Origin: Gammaproteobacteria bacterium RIFCSPLOWO2_02_FULL_56_15
GTDB taxonomy: Bacteria > Pseudomonadota > Gammaproteobacteria > Eutrophobiales > Eutrophobiaceae
DNA length: 5,842 nucleotides
Assembly: GCA_001801825.1 (NCBI GenBank)
Contig: MGYR01000088.1
Location: 1 to 5,842 of the forward strand
Direction: 5' to 3'
A program made the position numbers and the translations under genes. Under the pieces are notes generated by a model. The model was not told where the DNA came from. It ran no database searches and saw only the letters and a program-made list of their open reading frames with translations. Shown here piece by piece: positions 1-5,548 of the stretch; positions within the stretch are counted from its first letter, which is position 1; each line of letters starts with the position of its first letter.

Positions 1-1306
1 CATTGAGCATCTCGTTGACGAAGACCCCGCCTTCCTTGGAACGCAACACCGCCAGCGCTCCCGCGACATGGGGTGTGGCCATGGAAGTTCCGCTCAGCAT
101 AGCCGTGGCATTGCGGGGGAACGTGCCATCAGGGATCGCCGCCGTGATCCGGCTCCCCGGAGCCAGCAGGTCCAGGATCTGGGCACTGTTGGAAAATCCG
201 GCCACTGCATCCGCATCGGTGGTCGCGCCCACGCTGATTACGGAGGAAATGCAGGCAGGGGAACTGATACTACTCGTATAGGATTCATTACCGGAGGCGG
301 CTACCGTGGCAATCTGAACATCCCGGAGTTGTTCCAGGGCCGCGGTCAGGACCGGCTCGTCATTATCACAGGCATAGGCGTAGCTGCCGCCTCCCAGGCT
401 CATGTTGACTGCTGCGATGGTGGGGTAATTCACCCGCTGCTCGTAGACATGCTCCAGGGCGGCGATGAGGTCCGAAGTATAGGTCAGCAGGCAATCGCCC
501 GTACCACCACAGAGTTCCGTGTCCGTGACACGGGAGAAGACCTGGATCGCCATCACCTGTGCATCCCGCGCCACACCATACAGGCCGGCAGTTGCATCAT
601 GGCCTGCGGCGATCGCGGCCACGTGGGTGCCGTGCTCGCAACCGTCTACACACGGGACAGCGGCGCCCGGACCGATCCGGGAATCGAGCCCTCCGGGACA
701 CAGGGACTCCGAGAATATGCCGCTGGTGGAGTAGCAGGCCTCATGGACGACCTTGCCGGCCAGCATGTCATGGGAGGCATCGACACCAGTATCCAGCACC
801 GCAACGACCTGGCCTACACCGCTGAAGCCCTGATCCCAGGCAACATCGGCCCCGATCAGGGGAACGCTGACGTCCAGCGCCGGGGCATACAGCCGGTCCG
901 CATATACCCCGGTGATATCCGGATCCCACAGGGCGATTTGCAGCTCCGCCTCATCCAGTTCCATGGCGAGGTAGGGCAGATATTGATACTTGCGGACAGT
1001 CTTGCTCGCACCCTTCTGCAACAGGGACAATACGCGTCCTTGCTTCGCCGCCAAGCTGTCGCTCCGGGTTGCATCCATGTCCTGCCCCTGGATTTCCGGG
1101 AGATCCAGCCTCAGGATAACCCTGACCGCACCCCGGACCTCAGCCTGTCGCTGGAGGTCCTGGACCTCTGCGGAATCTTTGTCCCCTGGGGCCGCGGCCA
1201 AATCCGCACCGGCAATGCATAAGATCAGAGACAGACACGATAGGAAAAGCACGCCGCAGGCGTGATACATCGGTTGCAGGGGAATAATGGCAGAAAGGCT
1301 TTTCAT
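1..1306 (-). CDS. Secreted subtilisin-like serine protease (S8 family), 3' end cut off by window edge
   Basis: Extracellular or periplasmic endopeptidase of the subtilase (S8) family. The frame is open from an ATG at 1306 to the left edge, giving 435 visible residues. Residues 1-39 form a long Sec-type signal peptide with a hydrophobic core around 19-33 and Ala-rich cleavage sites near 37-39. Residues about 58-145 fit an I9-like propeptide. The catalytic domain carries all the hallmarks: Asp172 in LDTGVD, His225 in EHGTHVAAI, oxyanion Asn340 in AASGNE, and Ser408 in SGTSMATPHVAGA. Eight cysteines lie between residues 191 and 352, which suggests disulfides and an exported location. An in-frame ATG at 1270 (MYHACG) would give a more typical signal-peptide length. 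I kept 1306 because a GGGA-like ribosome site precedes it, but the choice is uncertain. It lies 145 bp downstream of the metalloprotease on the same strand, so it may share that transcript or have its own promoter. The C-terminus, including any sorting domain, lies outside the window. Confidence 0.95.
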   Translation of the reverse strand, partial: MKSLSAIIPLQPMYHACGVLFLSCLSLILCIAGADLAAAPGDKDSAEVQDLQRQAEVRGAVRVILRLDLPEIQGQDMDATRSDSLAAKQGRVLSLLQKGASKTVRKYQYLPYLAMELDEAELQIALWDPDITGVYADRLYAPALDVSVPLIGADVAWDQGFSGVGQVVAVLDTGVDASHDMLAGKVVHEACYSTSGIFSESLCPGGLDSRIGPGAAVPCVDGCEHGTHVAAIAAGHDATAGLYGVARDAQVMAIQVFSRVTDTELCGGTGDCLLTYTSDLIAALEHVYEQRVNYPTIAAVNMSLGGGSYAYACDNDEPVLTAALEQLRDVQIATVAASGNESYTSSISSPACISSVISVGATTDADAVAGFSNSAQILDLLAPGSRITAAIPDGTFPRNATAMLSGTSMATPHVAGALAVLRSKEGGVFVNEMLN

Positions 1307-1341
1307 GAGATCCCGGATACTGATGGCACGTTTATCCACAG

Positions 1342-1357
1342 CTTCCGTCTGCGGAAG
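1342..1357 (-). other. Perfect 6-bp inverted repeat in the protease 5' leader
   Basis: CTTCCG and CGGAAG arms flank a 4-base loop, about 36 bases upstream of the serine protease start. No run of T follows on the minus strand, so it is not a standard intrinsic terminator. It could be a leader hairpin or a small operator. A 6-bp palindrome can also arise by chance. Confidence 0.3.
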
Positions 1358-1380
1358 GATGGGTGTGCATAGCGGGTACT

Positions 1381-1394
1381 CTCACCTCGGTGAG
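1381..1394. other. Short inverted repeat between the two protease genes
   Basis: CTCAC and GTGAG pair around a CTCG tetraloop, 58 bases past the metalloprotease stop. It has no T-tract. It might weakly attenuate or stabilise transcript ends between the metalloprotease and serine protease genes. The stem is only 5 bp, so this is weak evidence. I saw no convincing promoter or canonical terminator elsewhere in 1307-1451. Confidence 0.2.
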
Positions 1395-1451
1395 CAGGTG
1401 TTGCCAAACTGCAGTGTGGATCAAGTGTGATTACTGGAAACTGATTCGTTG

Positions 1452-3029
1452 TTATTCCAGGGCTTTTTTGATGACCGGCAACAGGATGGTAAACCCATCG
1501 TCCTCTTCACAGGCATTGCCTATACCGTTGCCATCGGAATCGAGTTGATCGCTGTTGTCTACCAGCTTGCAGTTATCGGAATTATCGCCGATGCCGTCAC
1601 CATCCGTATCCATGGATTCACTCGCATCCAGGGGGAAGGCATCGCTGCTGTCCGGCACGCTATCGTTGTCATCGTCCGGATCGCAGGCATCTCCCAAGGC
1701 ATCGCCATCCAGGTTTGCCTGGTCTGAGTTCGGCACCAGCGGGCAGTTATCCGTAGCATCCTCATCGCCATCTCCATCCGTATCCGCACCCGCGTCGCAG
1801 ACATCCCCTACACCGTCACTATCCCCGTCCGCCTGATCAGAGTTCGCCACCAGCGGGCAGTTGTCCCCGTTATTCCCCACGCCATCACTGTCCGTATCAG
1901 CGGATTCATTGGCATCCAGCGGGAAGGCATCCGCACCATCCAGGACCCCATCGTTGTCATCATCCGGATCACAGGCATCGCCCATGGCGTCCCCGTCCGT
2001 GTTCGCCTGGCCGGTGTTCACCACCAGCGGGCAGTTGTCACTGCCGTCCGCTACCGTGTCCCCGTCATCATCCGGGTCACAGACATCCCCGAGGCCATCC
2101 CCATCCAGATTCGCCTGGTCCGCGTTCACCACCAGCGGGCAGTTGTCGCTGCCGTCCGCTACCGTGTCCCCGTCATCATCCGGGTCACAGGCGTCCCCGA
2201 GACCATCCCCGTCCGTGTTCGCCTGGTTAGTGTTCACCACCAGCGGGCAGTTGTCGCTGCCGTCCGCCACCGTGTCCCCGTCATCATCCGGGTCACAGGC
2301 GTCCCCGAGACTGTCTATGTCGGTATCCAGTTGATCTGTGTTTGCGACAACAGGGCAATTGTCCTCAAATCTACCAATGCTATCTGCATCCGTGTCATAG
2401 ATCGCCACTACGCCGGCAATGTCATCAGCCTGGAGGTCGACGATGGTATCACCCACATCCTGGTTGGCACGCATGATAACATCGGGGTCACCGACCGGGT
2501 GGCCAAGGCCTACGATATGTCCCAGTTCATGGACCGCGACCCGTCGGAATTCACCTATATTCAGAAATGGCGCCTCGGCCCAGGGACCGTCGTATACATT
2601 CCATAGAAATCCGTCATTAAAAATGATCCCCCCCTTGGTAATGTAATTCTTACTGCCATCAATGATGGTCTCGGTCAGAGTGATGGCAATGACACCCTCA
2701 TTCCATGCAAGCCCACACACATTGACGCTGAAAGAAACGCCATTCTTTGGTGGGAGATCAGCCGCACAGGGGTCGGCAAAAGTCTGGGCCGTCAGGTCAA
2801 TCTTGAATACAGTATTCGTGTTCCATTTAGCCATGGCCTCGATAAAGGCATTGTTCCATAGCTGCGGGGCGGTATCGTCAGCAGGCTGGTTTTGCGCCGT
2901 GATGTTCACGTAAAAGCCCGCTTGCCCGGCTTCCCACTCCTCGCCGGAGAGTTCATAAGCGAGGCCGGAACCGGGCACGACGAGCAGATACATCAGGGAG
3001 AAAGAGCAGAGCAGACGTGACGGGTTCAT
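1452..3029 (-). CDS. Secreted matrixin-like zinc metalloprotease with thrombospondin type 3 repeats
   Basis: A 525-residue exported metallopeptidase. Residues 1-24 are a signal peptide (MNPSRLLCSF start, likely cleavage after GLA at 24). The catalytic domain covers about 30-211. Its zinc site is HELGHIVGLGH at 167-177: zinc ligands His167, His171 and His177, with catalytic Glu168. Met186 in DVIM is in place for the metzincin Met-turn. Residues about 212-509 are Asp-rich thrombospondin type 3 repeats (DPDDDGD, DNCPLVVN, DTDGDGxGD), a calcium-binding fold that in this family gives a rigid, calcium-dependent stalk. The last 17 residues, ending FTILLPVIKKALE, match no sorting signal I know. The ATG overlaps the stop of the upstream gene (ATGA, 3026-3029). 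It is preceded by GGGAG at 3038-3042 with 8 bases of spacing. This implies translational coupling to the exported protein encoded upstream. The metzincin assignment is firm; the natural substrate is unknown. Confidence 0.94.
   Translation of the reverse strand: MNPSRLLCSFSLMYLLVVPGSGLAYELSGEEWEAGQAGFYVNITAQNQPADDTAPQLWNNAFIEAMAKWNTNTVFKIDLTAQTFADPCAADLPPKNGVSFSVNVCGLAWNEGVIAITLTETIIDGSKNYITKGGIIFNDGFLWNVYDGPWAEAPFLNIGEFRRVAVHELGHIVGLGHPVGDPDVIMRANQDVGDTIVDLQADDIAGVVAIYDTDADSIGRFEDNCPVVANTDQLDTDIDSLGDACDPDDDGDTVADGSDNCPLVVNTNQANTDGDGLGDACDPDDDGDTVADGSDNCPLVVNADQANLDGDGLGDVCDPDDDGDTVADGSDNCPLVVNTGQANTDGDAMGDACDPDDDNDGVLDGADAFPLDANESADTDSDGVGNNGDNCPLVANSDQADGDSDGVGDVCDAGADTDGDGDEDATDNCPLVPNSDQANLDGDALGDACDPDDDNDSVPDSSDAFPLDASESMDTDGDGIGDNSDNCKLVDNSDQLDSDGNGIGNACEEDDGFTILLPVIKKALE
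1503..2396 (-). repeat. Thrombospondin type 3 repeat-coding region
   Basis: This stretch of the metalloprotease gene encodes residues about 212-509. It consists of successive calcium-binding units built from DxDxDGxxD loops and DNCPLVxNxxQ segments with paired cysteines. Two units are divergent variants with an AFPLDAxES insertion (around residues 368-373 and 464-471). These look like an older duplication than the near-identical central units. Confidence 0.9.
1971..2294 (-). repeat. Three tandem 108-bp units within the metalloprotease gene
   Basis: Residues 246-353 are three consecutive 36-residue units, each beginning DPDDDGDTVADGSDNCPL and ending GD(A/V)C. The DNA is also nearly identical: the segment starting near 2047, 2155 and 2263 recurs at exactly 108-base spacing with few changes. 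Since 108 is a multiple of three, gain or loss of units keeps the frame. The high DNA identity points to recent duplication or gene conversion. Confidence 0.9.
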
Positions 3030-3661
3030 GGCGCCAGCTCCCGCAACTTCTGTTTGAATACCCCGATCTCAAGACCCGCCTCGGGATCAGCAGAAGCCCC
3101 GAATACCAACCCTTCCGCCACGCCACTGCTGCGCTTGTCCATGGCCTTGTCCGCAACCGGTTTCATATCCGTAATCGGCCGGCCGTCATGGGTGGTCACA
3201 CGCCGCACACCGCTGCGGTCGCGGTGCACCAGGAGGTGCCCCTGGTTCCAGCCATAGAGTGGATGCACCTGCATCCGTTCCAGGGATTCGACGAAATAGA
3301 TCCCTTCCTCACCAATCTCGGGATAGTGCATCTCACTCACGTGAAGACCCCGGCCATCCGGCAGGGTACCCCCGAGAAAACGCAGTTCAATCGTATTTTC
3401 CGGGTAACTGCCGTGGATCACCTCCAGGATCTCAAAGCTTACCAAGGTGTAAATCATCCGGCTTCCTTCCGGTTGCAGGGTTTCGATACTGCTCACCCGT
3501 CCTTCAAATACCAGGGCGGAGCGATGCAGCATCCGATCAAGGCTCACACCCAGGACAGTGGTCGCATTGGCAGAAAACGAGAGTACCAGCAGACCCAGCA
3601 GGCTGCACAGACGGAACCGCCTCGATAGGGCTGGGCAGCGGACATTCTTGACAGCTTTCAT
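3026..3661 (-). CDS. Exported protein of unknown function, translationally coupled to the metalloprotease
   Basis: I do not recognise a named family. The protein has 211 residues from the ATG at 3661; an ATG at 3667 would add Met-Ile. The start at 3661 is preferred because the strong ribosome site TAAGGGGTGA (3668-3677) abuts the 3667 ATG but lies 6 bases from the 3661 ATG. A basic n-region and hydrophobic stretch (LCSLLGLLVLSFSANA) make a clear Sec signal peptide, cleaved near ANA/TT. The mature part looks beta-rich: LVFEGRVSSIE, then YTLVSFEILEVIHG, then IELRFLGGTLPDG, then GIYFVESLE and YGWNQGHLLVHRD. The last 45 residues are charged and probably flexible. It has almost no cysteines after the signal peptide, unlike the two proteases. 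The ATGA overlap with the metalloprotease gene suggests paired production, so a role as inhibitor, chaperone or accessory subunit of that protease is possible. That role is inference only. Confidence 0.85.
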   Translation of the reverse strand: MKAVKNVRCPALSRRFRLCSLLGLLVLSFSANATTVLGVSLDRMLHRSALVFEGRVSSIETLQPEGSRMIYTLVSFEILEVIHGSYPENTIELRFLGGTLPDGRGLHVSEMHYPEIGEEGIYFVESLERMQVHPLYGWNQGHLLVHRDRSGVRRVTTHDGRPITDMKPVADKAMDKRSSGVAEGLVFGASADPEAGLEIGVFKQKLRELAP

Positions 3662-3667
3662 AATCAT

Positions 3668-3677
3668 TCACCCCTTA
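3668..3677 (-). promoter_or_regulatory. Strong ribosome binding site of the exported-protein/metalloprotease operon
   Basis: On the minus strand this reads TAAGGGGTGA, one base short of the perfect anti-16S complement TAAGGAGGTGA. It directly touches the ATG at 3667 and leaves 6 bases to the ATG at 3661, which is why 3661 is the better start. Confidence 0.7.
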
Positions 3678-3704
3678 GCATGTAGCAATCAGGAGATAAC
3701 TTGG

Positions 3705-3720
3705 TGGATCGGCGGATCCA
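3705..3720. promoter_or_regulatory. Perfect 6-bp palindrome in the operon leader
   Basis: TGGATC and GATCCA flank a GGCG loop. It lies between the candidate promoter and the ribosome site of the exported-protein gene. It could be a leader hairpin or a dyad operator. There is no T-tract, so it is not a classical terminator. The function is unproven. Confidence 0.3.
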
Positions 3721-3759
3721 GGGTAGATCAAGTATAGGCGGTATTGCCACTGCTGGTTT

Positions 3760-3788
3760 GTCATATGAGACTGATTTAACATAATCAA
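3760..3788 (-). promoter_or_regulatory. Candidate sigma-70-type promoter for the exported-protein/metalloprotease operon
   Basis: On the minus strand, TTGATT (3783-3788) and TATGAC (3760-3765) are separated by 17 bases. Each box matches the consensus at 4 of 6 positions, and the spacing is ideal. Transcription would begin near 3752, leaving a leader of about 90 bases. A second -10-like box, TATACT (3731-3736), matches 5 of 6 but lacks a good -35 partner. Confidence 0.4.
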
Positions 3789-3803
3789 TGAGGCTGCTGA
3801 TGG

Positions 3804-3831
3804 CATGGGAAAACCCGCACAAAATCCCATG
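3804..3831 (-). terminator. Hairpin 21 bases after the CBS-domain gene, possible transcript end
   Basis: CATGGGA (3804-3810) and TCCCATG (3825-3831) form a perfect 7-bp stem around a 14-base loop. It sits just past the stop codon of the last gene of the DUF1538 module and before the promoter of the next operon, where a terminator is expected. There is no downstream U-run, so it may act with Rho or protect the 3' end rather than terminate by itself. Confidence 0.4.
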
Positions 3832-3852
3832 TATTCAGCCGATTTCGATCGC

Positions 3853-4263
3853 TCACGCTGCATCCATGCCTTTGAGTACCAGATCGGTAAAACTGACGAT
3901 ACCGATTACCTGCCCATCTTCAATCACCGGCGCACGGGAGATATCAAAGCGGTCGAATAACCTGGCACAGTAACGCACGTCCATCCGGCTATCCACCGAG
4001 ATGACCGGCTTGGCCATGATTTCATAGACATTGACCCGTTCCGGAGCTTTATCGACCGCCAGAACCTTCCTGGCGATATCCGAGATCAGCAATACCCCGA
4101 ATTCGTCATCCTCGTGGCGTTTGTTGACGATCAGGCACTTGTTCTGGACATGTTGCATCTTGCGCAGCGCTGTTGCTATCGTCTCCATGCCATCGATGAA
4201 ATCCACCTTCGGTTTCATCACATCGCATACATGGATGATCTGTCTTTCTGCTTTCTCGTTCAT
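3853..4263 (-). CDS. Small protein with two CBS domains, last gene of the DUF1538 module
   Basis: A soluble cytoplasmic protein of 136 residues, consisting almost entirely of a CBS pair (Bateman module). CBS1 covers about 10-67 (VCDVMKPKVDFIDGMETIATAL ends with LLISDIARKVL in outline) and CBS2 about 77-132 (VYEIMAKPVISVDSRMDV through GIVSFTDLVLKG). Typical CBS features are visible: the xVxDVMxxxV entry, the SDI and FTDL motifs after the second strand, and a linker rich in charged residues. The family commonly binds AMP, ATP, SAM or related ligands and regulates attached enzymes or transporters. No catalytic domain is present, so it probably acts as a separate regulatory subunit. Its ATG overlaps the stop of the PII-like gene by ATGA (4260-4263), and GGAGG at 4271-4275 sits 7 bases upstream. 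The ligand and partner are not visible; the DUF1538 proteins are the obvious candidates from context. Confidence 0.95.
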   Translation of the reverse strand: MNEKAERQIIHVCDVMKPKVDFIDGMETIATALRKMQHVQNKCLIVNKRHEDDEFGVLLISDIARKVLAVDKAPERVNVYEIMAKPVISVDSRMDVRYCARLFDRFDISRAPVIEDGQVIGIVSFTDLVLKGMDAA

Positions 4264-4610
4264 ATCTTTTCCTCCACGACTTCGGTCAGCTCTTTTACCT
4301 GGTTTGCCACTCCGACGGCGTCCTCTACGTCGATCTGGAAGGCGATGCCGATACCCGGGGATTGATCAAATCCCGCCACTTCGGCGATGGTCTCCAGTAT
4401 CTTTCTCGACAAATGTTCTTCCACGAGGAACAGGAGCATGTTGCGCTGGGTTTCCAGCGTCAGGCCGAAAAAGGTTGTCGCCTTCTCGATCCCTTCCCCG
4501 CGGGCCTGATTGAGCACGGTAGAGCCGGTAGCCCCGCTGGATCTTGCAGCATCGAGTACCAGCTCGGATTTCTTATCCTCCACCAGGGCAATAATCAGTT
4601 TAAAGTGCAT
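4260..4610 (-). CDS. PII-like signalling protein (GlnB superfamily) of the DUF1538 module
   Basis: A 116-residue cytoplasmic protein with the size and fold pattern of PII proteins: a first strand MHFKLIIALV, helix (SELVLDAARSSGATGST), second strand and T-loop region (about 33-52), strand RNMLLFLVEE, helix, B-loop-like region (FDQSPGIGIAF, about 81-91) and final strand and helix. PII trimers usually bind ATP/ADP and dock on transporters or enzymes. The T-loop region (QARGEGIEKATTFFG) has no tyrosine matching the uridylylated Tyr51 of classical GlnB/GlnK, so this is a PII-like relative and not the nitrogen regulator itself. The start at 4610 is chosen because AGGAG (4618-4622) lies 7 bases upstream; a longer frame to 4718 adds low-complexity sequence that overlaps the membrane-protein gene. 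It overlaps that gene's end by 11 bp and the CBS gene by 4 bp. Likely role: a sensor subunit controlling the DUF1538 proteins (inference). Confidence 0.9.
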   Translation of the reverse strand: MHFKLIIALVEDKKSELVLDAARSSGATGSTVLNQARGEGIEKATTFFGLTLETQRNMLLFLVEEHLSRKILETIAEVAGFDQSPGIGIAFQIDVEDAVGVANQVKELTEVVEEKI

Positions 4611-5406
4611 TTCTTTTCTCCTGTGAATGAGCTGCGCCACGGAAGCGGGCCGCCCTCCAGGCGGCGATCTGGGCGTAGGCCATGACCGTACAGATTGGGA
4701 ACAGACAGGCATAAGCAATCAGCCCGAAACCATCCAGCAGCGGGCTGCGCCCCGGCACCGTCTCAGCGAGACCCAACCCGAGCGCCGTGACCACCGGCAC
4801 CGTGACCGTAGAAGTGGTCACCCCACCGGAATCATACGCCAGAGCGATAATCATCCGTGGCGCGAATAGCGTCTGGATAATGAGGAGGACGTAGGCCATC
4901 ATGATATAGAGAGGCAAGGAGGCGCCCGTGATAATCCGGTAGGTTCCCAAGGATATGCCGATTGCCATTCCTGTCGCCACGGCAATCCGCAAACCCCAGA
5001 CCCCGATGGCGCCGCCGGAAACAGAATGGGCCTTGATCGCCACGGCAAGCAAAGCGGGTTCGGCCAAAGTGGTTGAGAACCCGATGGTAAAGGCAAAAAC
5101 ATACACCCACGCATAATCCCGCCAGCTCAGCGCCGCCTCCATCTGCTGCAGACCGCCATGCAGGAAGACCGGATCCGTCAATTGCGCCGCCATCAGGCGG
5201 CCCAGTGGAAACAGCGCCTTCTCCAGTCCCACCAAAAACAGCGTCATTCCCGCCAGCACACACAGCAGCCCGGGGATGAGCTTCCTGAGATTGGGCACGG
5301 GTTGGCGAATCACCAGCCACTGGAAGCCGAAGATAATCGCCATGATAGGCGCCACATCCCGGGCGGTGGCCAGCAGCGTTTGCAGGATCTGCTGCAACAA
5401 TATCAT
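4600..5406 (-). CDS. DUF1538 integral membrane protein, second copy (complete)
   Basis: A 268-residue inner-membrane protein of the DUF1538 family, whose biochemical role is not established. Hydrophobic segments lie at about 17-33, 45-64, 98-122, 135-155, 163-182, 200-213 and 226-248. Conserved patches include GFSTTLAEPALLAVA (109-123) and the Gly/Thr-rich [10 protein letters not shown] (191-200) followed by VPVVTALGLGLA. Such small-residue motifs inside membranes are typical of substrate or ion pathways, but no transport activity can be read from sequence. The C-terminal 20 residues are basic and probably cytoplasmic. The ATG at 5406 overlaps the stop of a small repeat-derived reading frame (ATGA, 5403-5406), and its first codons (MILL) are themselves part of the 71-bp repeat. 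It is closely related to the neighbouring partial DUF1538 protein: 45 of 63 residues match across the C-terminal part by hand alignment. Downstream it overlaps the PII-like gene by 11 bp. Confidence 0.92.
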   Translation of the reverse strand: MILLQQILQTLLATARDVAPIMAIIFGFQWLVIRQPVPNLRKLIPGLLCVLAGMTLFLVGLEKALFPLGRLMAAQLTDPVFLHGGLQQMEAALSWRDYAWVYVFAFTIGFSTTLAEPALLAVAIKAHSVSGGAIGVWGLRIAVATGMAIGISLGTYRIITGASLPLYIMMAYVLLIIQTLFAPRMIIALAYDSGGVTTSTVTVPVVTALGLGLAETVPGRSPLLDGFGLIAYACLFPICTVMAYAQIAAWRAARFRGAAHSQEKRNAL

Positions 5407-5477
5407 CTGAACATCATCCCGTACGCCATGTCCAGATGAATAAAGCGTCCGCTGCGAATACTGAGCATCAATATCAT
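5403..5477 (-). other. Possible 24-residue mini-ORF 2 created by the repeat
   Basis: It starts at the ATG at 5477 (sharing one base with the stop of mini-ORF 1, TGATG). It begins MILMLSIRSG and ends MAYGMMFR before a TGA that overlaps the ATG of the complete DUF1538 gene. It could serve only to carry ribosomes across the junction (coupling leader) or be untranslated. There is no independent evidence of expression. Confidence 0.25.
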
Positions 5478-5548
5478 CAGAACATCATCCCGTATGCCAT
5501 GTCCAGATGAATAAAGCGTCCACTGCGAATACTGAGCAACAATATCAT
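5477..5548 (-). other. Possible 23-residue mini-ORF 1 created by the repeat
   Basis: It starts at an ATG sharing one base with the stop of the upstream DUF1538 gene (TGATG at 5546-5550). It begins [10 protein letters not shown] and ends MAYGMMF. Compared with mini-ORF 2, the differences inside shared codons are two synonymous changes (AGT/AGC, GCA/GCG) and one Leu/Met change. That is suggestive of, but far from proof of, a translated peptide. Confidence 0.25.

Noticed and set aside
68..1222. Long plus-strand open frame of 384 codons
   Set aside because: It lies entirely antisense to the S8 protease, whose catalytic motifs are intact. The plus-strand product is a low-complexity Arg/Gly/His/Asp-rich sequence with no signal, domain or ribosome site.
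1861..2334. Plus-strand Ser/Pro-rich repetitive frame of 157 codons
   Set aside because: It is the antisense reading of the TSP3 repeats; its periodicity simply mirrors the 108-bp units.
3017..3628. Plus-strand 203-codon frame opposite the exported-protein gene
   Set aside because: The minus strand has a signal peptide, a near-perfect ribosome site and ATGA coupling to the metalloprotease; the plus frame has none of these.
4611..4718. 36-residue N-terminal extension of the PII-like protein
   Set aside because: The PII fold begins at MHFKLIIALV and an AGGAG site sits 7 bases before that ATG. The extension is Pro/Arg-rich and is the out-of-frame reading of the DUF1538 C-terminus.
4832..5320. 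Minus-strand 162-codon frame inside the complete DUF1538 gene
   Set aside because: It is an alternative frame of the membrane-protein gene, which has the recognised DUF1538 motifs; the alternative product is a Gly/Arg/Ala-rich shadow.
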